Shown: positions 58,700 to 64,000 of the stretch, in pieces | Position numbering within the stretch: the stretch's first letter is position 1 | Layout: each line of letters starts with the position of its first letter | NCBI RefSeq assembly: GCF_045679555.1 | Contig: NC_092120.1 | Span: 9,475,805 to 9,539,804 of the forward strand | Direction: 5' to 3' | Origin: Salvelinus alpinus | Lineage: Eukaryota; Chordata; Actinopteri; Salmoniformes; Salmonidae | Length of the DNA stretch: 64,000 nt | Program-made: the position numbers and the translations under genes | Notes under the pieces: model-generated | The model's database searches: none | What the model was told of the DNA's origin: nothing | The model's input: only the letters and a program-made list of their open reading frames with translations

Positions 58700-59850
58700 C
58701 AAACACTTTACTGGGTTGGCGCCCCCCCTTGGTTTGTGCTGTGGTGGAGATCTTTGTGGGCTATACTCGGCCTTGTCTCAGGATTGTAAGTTGGTGGTTG
58801 AAGATATCCCTCTAGTGGTGCGGGGGCTGTGCTTTGGCAAAGTGGGTGGGGTTATATCCTTCCTGTTTGGCCCTGTCCGGGGGTATCATCGGACACAGTG
58901 TCTCCTGACCCCTCCTGTCTCAGCCTCCAGTATTTATGCTGCAGTAGTTTATGTGTCGGGGGGCTAGGGTCAGTTGGTTATATCTGGAGTACCTCTCCTG
59001 TCTTATCCAGTGTCCTGTGTGAATTTAAGTATGCTCTCTCTAATTCTCTCCTTCTCGCTTTCTTTCTCTCTCTCGGAGAACCTGAGCCCTAGGACCATAT
59101 GTCAGGACTACCGGGCATGATGACTCCTTGCTGTCCCCAGTCCACCTGGCCTTGCTGCTGTTCCAGTTTCAACTGTTCTGCCTGCGGTTATGGAACCCCT
59201 ACCTGTCCCAGACCTGCTGCTTTCAACTCTTAATGATCGGCTATGAAAAGCCAACTGACATTTATTCCTGATTATTATTTGACCATGCTTGTCATTTATG
59301 AACATTTAGAAAATCTTGGCTCTCTCTAATTCTCTCCTTCTCTCTTTCTTTCTCTCTCTCGGAGGACCTGAGCCCTAGGACCATACGTCAGGACTACCGG
59401 GCATGATGACTCCTTGCTGTCCCCAGTCCACCTGGCCTTGCTGCTATTCCAGTTTCAACTGTTCTGCCTGCGGTTATGGAACCCCTACCTGTCCCAGACC
59501 TGCTGTTTTCAACTCTTAATGATCGGCTATGAAAAGCCAACTGACATTTATTCCTGATTATTATTTGACCATGCTTGTCACTTATGAACATTTTGAACAT
59601 CTTGGCCATGTTCTGTTATAATCTCCACCCGGCACAGCCAGAAGAGGACTGGCCACCCCTCATAGCCTGGTTCCTCTCTAGGTTTCTTCCTAGGTTTTGG
59701 CCTTTCTAGGGAGTTTTTCCTAGCCACCGTGCTTCTACACCTGCATTGCTTGCTGTTTGGGGTTTTAGGCTGGGTTTCTGTACAGCACTTCGAGATATTA
59801 GCTGATGTACGAAGGGCTATATAAAATAAACTTGATTTGATTTGATTTAC
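58700..59850 (+). mobile_element. High-copy retroelement-like repeat with internal tandem duplication
   Basis: The sequence from gggttggcgccccccttggt to ctatataaaataaacttgat and a TTTGATTTGATTT tail matches a common salmonid interspersed repeat. The tail suggests a retroelement 3' end. A segment of 286 bp is present twice (about 59030-59315 and 59316-59601). No clear open frame. I cannot assign a superfamily. Confidence 0.6.
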
Positions 59851-59872
59851 TGTATATTCATAGGAGTTAAAA

Positions 59873-59873
59873 C

Positions 59874-59922
<49 letters not shown>
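59873..59922. repeat. (CTGT)n microsatellite
   Basis: About 12 tetranucleotide units, just after the retroelement tail. Confidence 0.95.
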
Positions 59923-60215
59923 GTGTATATATATGTGAGTGTTTCTGCTTAGAGCAGGTGTCTCCTGAATGAGTTCAAAGGTTGAGCAAGTGACTGCTCT
60001 CAATCTGTCAGCCGAGGTGTGTAGGAGGAAGGGTGAGAAAGAATGAGCACACTGAGGTTAGATTGTCACACACACACACACACACATCTCTTGCAAATAA
60101 TACTAATATGGCTCTGGAGCAGAGAGAACTGAACGGAGGCTGCAGGTGTGTCTCCTGCTCACTTCAGACACAGAAAAGAAAACTGCCCCAGAATCTTTTC
60201 ACGTGTCTATTTTCA

Positions 60216-61566
60216 AAGGATAAAGCTAAAAACATTAACAACTTCATAGTTAAGAACACTATAAAAATATGGAAGAAAATGTAACGTATTCTTCAAGAAC
60301 CAATCACTTCCTAAACCTTATGGAACAATCCTTGGATAGCTTTTCATAATACAATGATAAAATGGCCCACATGGAAAACTAAAGGCATAGAAACCATAAA
60401 TTACTTGGTAATAGGAAATACATGTATTTCCATGACAGAATTAAAAAGCAATTTTGAACTGACCAATGTAGATATTTTCAAATACATGCAACTTAAAAAG
60501 GGAAAGGGGGATACCTAGTTAGTTGTACAACTGAATGCATTCAACTGAAATGTGTCTTCCGCATTTAACCCAACTCCTCTGAATCAGAAAGGTGCTGATA
60601 ATCTAAATTATCGGCACCCGGGGAACAGTGGGTTAACTGCCTTGCTCAGGGGTAGAACGACAGATTTTTACATTGTCAGCTCTGGGATTCAATTTAATCT
60701 CTGTTACTGGCCCAACGCTCCTACCTGCCACCCCAAGTTTCATATCAAGAAATTTTACTTTGAAAACTTTTGGACATCAGCACAATCTTGAGGGAATACC
60801 ATTTGAGTCAGAAAAGGATATTCATATGATAGGTAAGGTATACAAAACCTTGCAGAAAGACTATCCAACTGACAATCTCTTAGAAAAAAAATATATAAAC
60901 TATTAGAACCAAGACTTAAAAATAACTAATATTGGCACAAGATGGAGGGAATAATAACTAATGGAATTACAGTTAACAAAGTTTATGCTTAATCCAGTAT
61001 AAACTAATGTATAGCATTTCTTATACAAGAGACAAAATTCTGAAAATTCTACATCACAACGGCAGAGTCATATCTTAAGTGTAAAACTAACAATGACTCA
61101 ATAATCCATGCCTTCTGGGAATGATAAATTCCAAAAGTTATGGGCAGAGTTAGAAAGTTGGCTGTCAAAAGTATTCATGTAAATTAACTTTTAATCAGTC
61201 TGTCTGCATACTGTATTTCAAGACACGGTATATGAGGGTGCAGTGAGATACCCGATGGGTTGGACGATACTTTTTTCATCAATCTGGAAAAAACGTATAC
61301 TTAAAACTGCAAATCAACCAATCCATTGTTAACATAATGGAAAAGGTAAAATGTTTTATTGTCTAAATGTTGAAAGTGCGTGGGCGACAGAGAGAAACAA
61401 AATGGTGCAGTCTGAGGCCATGTGGCGGAGAGAGTGATGCGGGTGCTGGAGAAGGGGGTGTGAGCAGGTGGGCCTGGGCAGGGGTGATGTTGTTGATGTT
61501 TGTGTGCGTCTGTATGCTATCGTTTGTATGTGAATGTTTTGTATTGTAAAAAATGTAAAATAAAAA
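60216..61566 (+). pseudogene. L1-type LINE ORF2 C-terminal fragment, split by a SINE
   Basis: Frames read KDKAKNINNFIVKNTIKIWK (60219-60278), then LWNNPWIAFHNTMIKWPTWK, FELTNVDIFKYMQLKK before the SINE, and KFHIKKFYFENFWTSAQS after it. Later LKCKTNNDSIIHAFWE (about 61078-61124) matches the Cys/His-containing C-terminal block of L1-type ORF2. It ends in an A-rich stretch (gtaaaaaatgtaaaataaaa) near 61566, 24 bp from the exon at 61590. Many stops. Confidence 0.7.
60507..60735 (-). mobile_element. tRNA-derived SINE (HpaI-like), minus strand
   Basis: On the plus strand it reads gatacctagttagttgtaca, acagtgggttaactgccttg, gtagaacgacagatttttac and then tactggcccaacgctcctac. On the minus strand this gives the tRNA-like head with box A (near ggagcgttgggcc) and a decayed box B, followed by the SINE body. 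It interrupts the L1 fragment. Confidence 0.75.
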
Positions 61567-61589
61567 CTGACATCATCATCATGACTTAC

Positions 61590-61643
61590 CTGTACCACCT
61601 CGTCATCTTCCTCTAGTAGACCCTCCAACACATCTACTGCTGT
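61590..61643 (-). CDS. Upstream coding exon of the Acl4-like TPR protein
   Basis: A 54-bp minus-strand exon (18 codons, phase 0 at both ends), bounded by the acceptor tttctctcag and the donor gtaagt. It encodes TAVDVLEGLLEEDDEVVQ, a TPR-type helix. Joined to the next exon it gives EEDDEVVQ/VWYLSGW, a continuous TPR pair. Earlier exons should lie to the right, beyond the window. The exact intron phases and consensus splice sites make this convincing despite its small size. Confidence 0.78.
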
Positions 61644-63489
61644 CTGAGAGAAATCATAAAAACACACAAACCATCATTTCCATTGTTCATTAAACATTAA
61701 GCACATCCTGCTCCTAGCCTGAGTCGCTATGTGTGTGGAGGCAGAGAGCGAGGTGTTTCCTGTCACACACATCTCGCTCTCTCTGCCACCCTAATCAATG
61801 GATGTGATCAGAGTCTGATCAGACTCTCAAAACCCAGTGTTCCATAGACACGGTCGTCAATAGCAACAAGACAGCTTACACAGTCATCAATAGACAACGA
61901 AGCTAATCTCATGATTACTATCAATAATCAGTCAATATCCCTCCTGTCCAATACTCCTTGACCTCAACAACCAATACAGAACTGGTCATGATCAATAGCT
62001 AGTCCTCATCAATGGACCTGATCACCAGTCCACACCCTCCTGTGCTGATGATTCCAGACTAGTTCACCTCACCTAGTTCCCCAGTGTACACGATCTCACG
62101 CATCTCTTCCTCTTCAAAGAGTTACCTGTCCCATTTTCTTCATCCCTCTTGCACTTTTTATCATCACTTGTGTATGCGAGAGACGGAGTGTGTGTGTGTG
62201 TTGATTAATTGTGTGGCTGATTACCTGCTGAGAGGTATTAAGTTTTATTAATTAACACATTCTGATTAGAGGGAAATCAACATCTCATTCCTGATGATCT
62301 ACAGAGTACATGTTTTGTATTAGAGCTGAGGTTGATCAATAAACTATTTAGCCGATGTAGTTAAACACCCAACTATCGGTGTTAGTTCCAGACCTCCAAG
62401 GAGCCAACCACTGAGGAACAGCTTACGAGAAAACAGACATCAACTCACGACAGACACAGACAATCCCCTGACGACAACCCATGATGACAACAACAACTCA
62501 ACTCTAAGACTGGTTGTCATGACACCACCTCTTGAAAGGACAAAATATTATTCCTGTGTGAATTGCTGGGTACTTTTACCTGTTTATATGTTCTTTATAT
62601 ACATGTACCTCCTGCATTATTCACTTAGTTGAAATACACAGATTCATTCACAGTTGCTTTGGTTTTCCTGCATCTCTGTCTCTGAAACGGTGTGTGGGTG
62701 TGTGTGTGTGAGAGAGCGAGACAGCCCTCCAGACTATTATAGTCATTTGTCTTGTCCCTATCCGTGCGCTGCACTCTGGTAAAATGATTCTGTTTAGCAA
62801 CGTTGCCTGCAGATTACTCAACAGCAACAACAAATACACACACGAAACGTGTCGTCCCCTTTGCTTCAGGACCAGTTAGAAACCACCCTCCTGGGAGTAG
62901 CTCCTTTATAACTCTCTCTGTGTGTGTGTGTGTCTGTGTGTAGCCGTGAGCATGCTTGTGTGTGTTTGAAGTGTCTTTATTAGTGTCTGTTCAGTCAGAC
63001 TCCCGTACCTTTGTTTTTCACTCATACGGCAGGAGATTACAAAGTGATCTATTTGACACTTGGTATTGACCTAAAGGTCCAATGCAGCATTTTTATTTAT
63101 TTTTCATATCAATATCAAATCATTTCTGGGTAACAATTAAGTACCTTACTGTGATTGTTTTCAATTAAAATGGTCAAAAATAAACTAAAATAGCTTCATA
63201 GAAAAGAGCAAGTTTTCAAGCAAGAATTTAGCTAGGACTGGTCTGAGTGGGGAGGGGAAAACTGAAAACTAGCTGTTATTGGCAGCAAGGTTTGGAACTC
63301 TCTTATTGGTCTATTAACAACAAAAAATACACTGGTGACATCCTTGTGATGTCACCAAGTAGGCCAAAACTGCATCCAACCAAAACAGGCTGATACTTTA
63401 GGTGGTCTTTTCAAACAGCTCTTACACTAAAAGGGCATTATGATCATTTACACAATTTCACAGTATTATTATTATAGTGTGAAAATATA
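61644..63489. other. Intron of the Acl4-like gene, nothing certain
   Basis: No further exon that continues the TPR protein could be fixed. CA/GT-rich patches occur at 62190-62205, 62695-62710 and 62920-62945. Confidence 0.5.
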
Positions 63490-64000
63490 CACTTAGTGGC
63501 CATATATTTAGGTACACCACCCAATTACAAAAAATTGTGAAATGGTTCACTCCTACAGACAGTGAGTCATGTGGCTTGCTATATAAAGAAAGCAGACAGG
63601 CATTGAGGCATTCAGTTACTGTACGATTGAACGTTAGAATGGGCAAAATGACTGACGTAAGTGACTGAGCGCCGGTTCCAGGATCTTGGAAACGGCCGGC
63701 CTCCTGGGCTTTTCATGCACGATAGTGTCTACGATTTACAGAGAATGGTGCGACAAACAAAAAAACATTATTTCAGGGGTAGTCCTGTGGGCGAAAACAG
63801 CTTATTGATGAGAGGTCGAAGGAGAACAGCAAGAATGGTGCAAGCTAACAGACAGGACACAAACAGGCAAATAACGGCGCAGTACAACAGTGGTGTGTAG
63901 AATGGCATCTCAGAATGCACAACTCGTCGGTCCTTGTCACGGATGGGCTAATGCAGCAGACGACCACACTGGGTTCTACTCCTATCAGCTAAAAACAAGA
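63490..64000 (+). mobile_element. Tc1-like element (sixth family), cut by window edge
   Basis: It starts with cacttagtggccatatattt, flanked by TA at 63488-63489. A transposase N-terminus begins at ATG 63639 (MGKMTDVSD) but hits TGA at once. A deletion removes part of the first helix-turn-helix. Downstream frames then give the RWRSRRTARMVQA-type hinge and DTNRQITAQYNSGV (to 63898). Inactive. The right end is outside the window. Confidence 0.8.

Noticed and set aside
62120..62160. Possible additional minus-strand exon of the Acl4-like gene (ending at a gtaact donor near 62125)
   Set aside because: The acceptor context is poor, and the encoded residues (ARGMKKMGQ) do not extend a TPR pattern.

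Overview
This window looks like nuclear DNA of a salmonid fish (Salmo/Oncorhynchus/Salvelinus type). The basis is the repeat content: tRNA-derived SINEs of the salmonid HpaI/SlmI kind, several Tc1 families typical of salmonids, a LINE whose 3' end resembles the HpaI SINE tail, and very long CA/GT microsatellites. Genes are sparse, have introns, and carry no bacterial signals. Family names come from my own recognition of the sequence, not from a database search.

Two host genes are visible, arranged tail to tail. On the plus strand are the last three coding exons of a ZNF804/GPATCH8-family zinc finger gene (6237-6374, 22390-22520, 22906-27172). The three join in frame, and the last is one exon of about 1.4 kb codons rich in Arg, Ser and Pro. 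On the minus strand are the last three coding exons of a tetratricopeptide-type protein that resembles the Acl4 family of ribosomal protein L4 chaperones (61643-61590, 57293-57153, 45970-45794). Its earlier exons lie beyond the right edge, and those of the zinc finger gene lie beyond the left edge.

Nearly everything else is transposon, much of it nested. The 16.0-kb intron of the zinc finger gene holds a 10.3-kb composite (6848-17144) with perfect 23-bp inverted ends. Inside that are a hAT-like element, a SINE, a 6.5-kb LINE, and a further insertion that carries a Tc1 element. The 18.6 kb between the two stop codons holds a broken LINE split by a hAT element and a fold-back MITE, followed by several Tc1 elements (one nested in another and itself split by a solo LTR), a second copy of the first LINE, an L2-type LINE and minisatellites. 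The 11.2-kb intron of the Acl4-like gene holds a hAT-like element with an internal 40-bp VNTR, and a three-deep nest: a BED-finger hAT (50520-56693) contains a second hAT (51540-56416), which contains two Tc1 elements side by side.

The most notable single item is the Tc1 copy at 53301-54907. It has an uninterrupted 340-residue DD34E transposase and nearly identical 198-bp inverted repeats. Its sister at 13015-14631 is disabled by a stop and a 10-bp duplication. I found no new multi-gene system. The interest lies in the nested-element history, the conserved hairpin in two solo LTRs, and the dinucleotide repeats that abut splice donors in both host genes.
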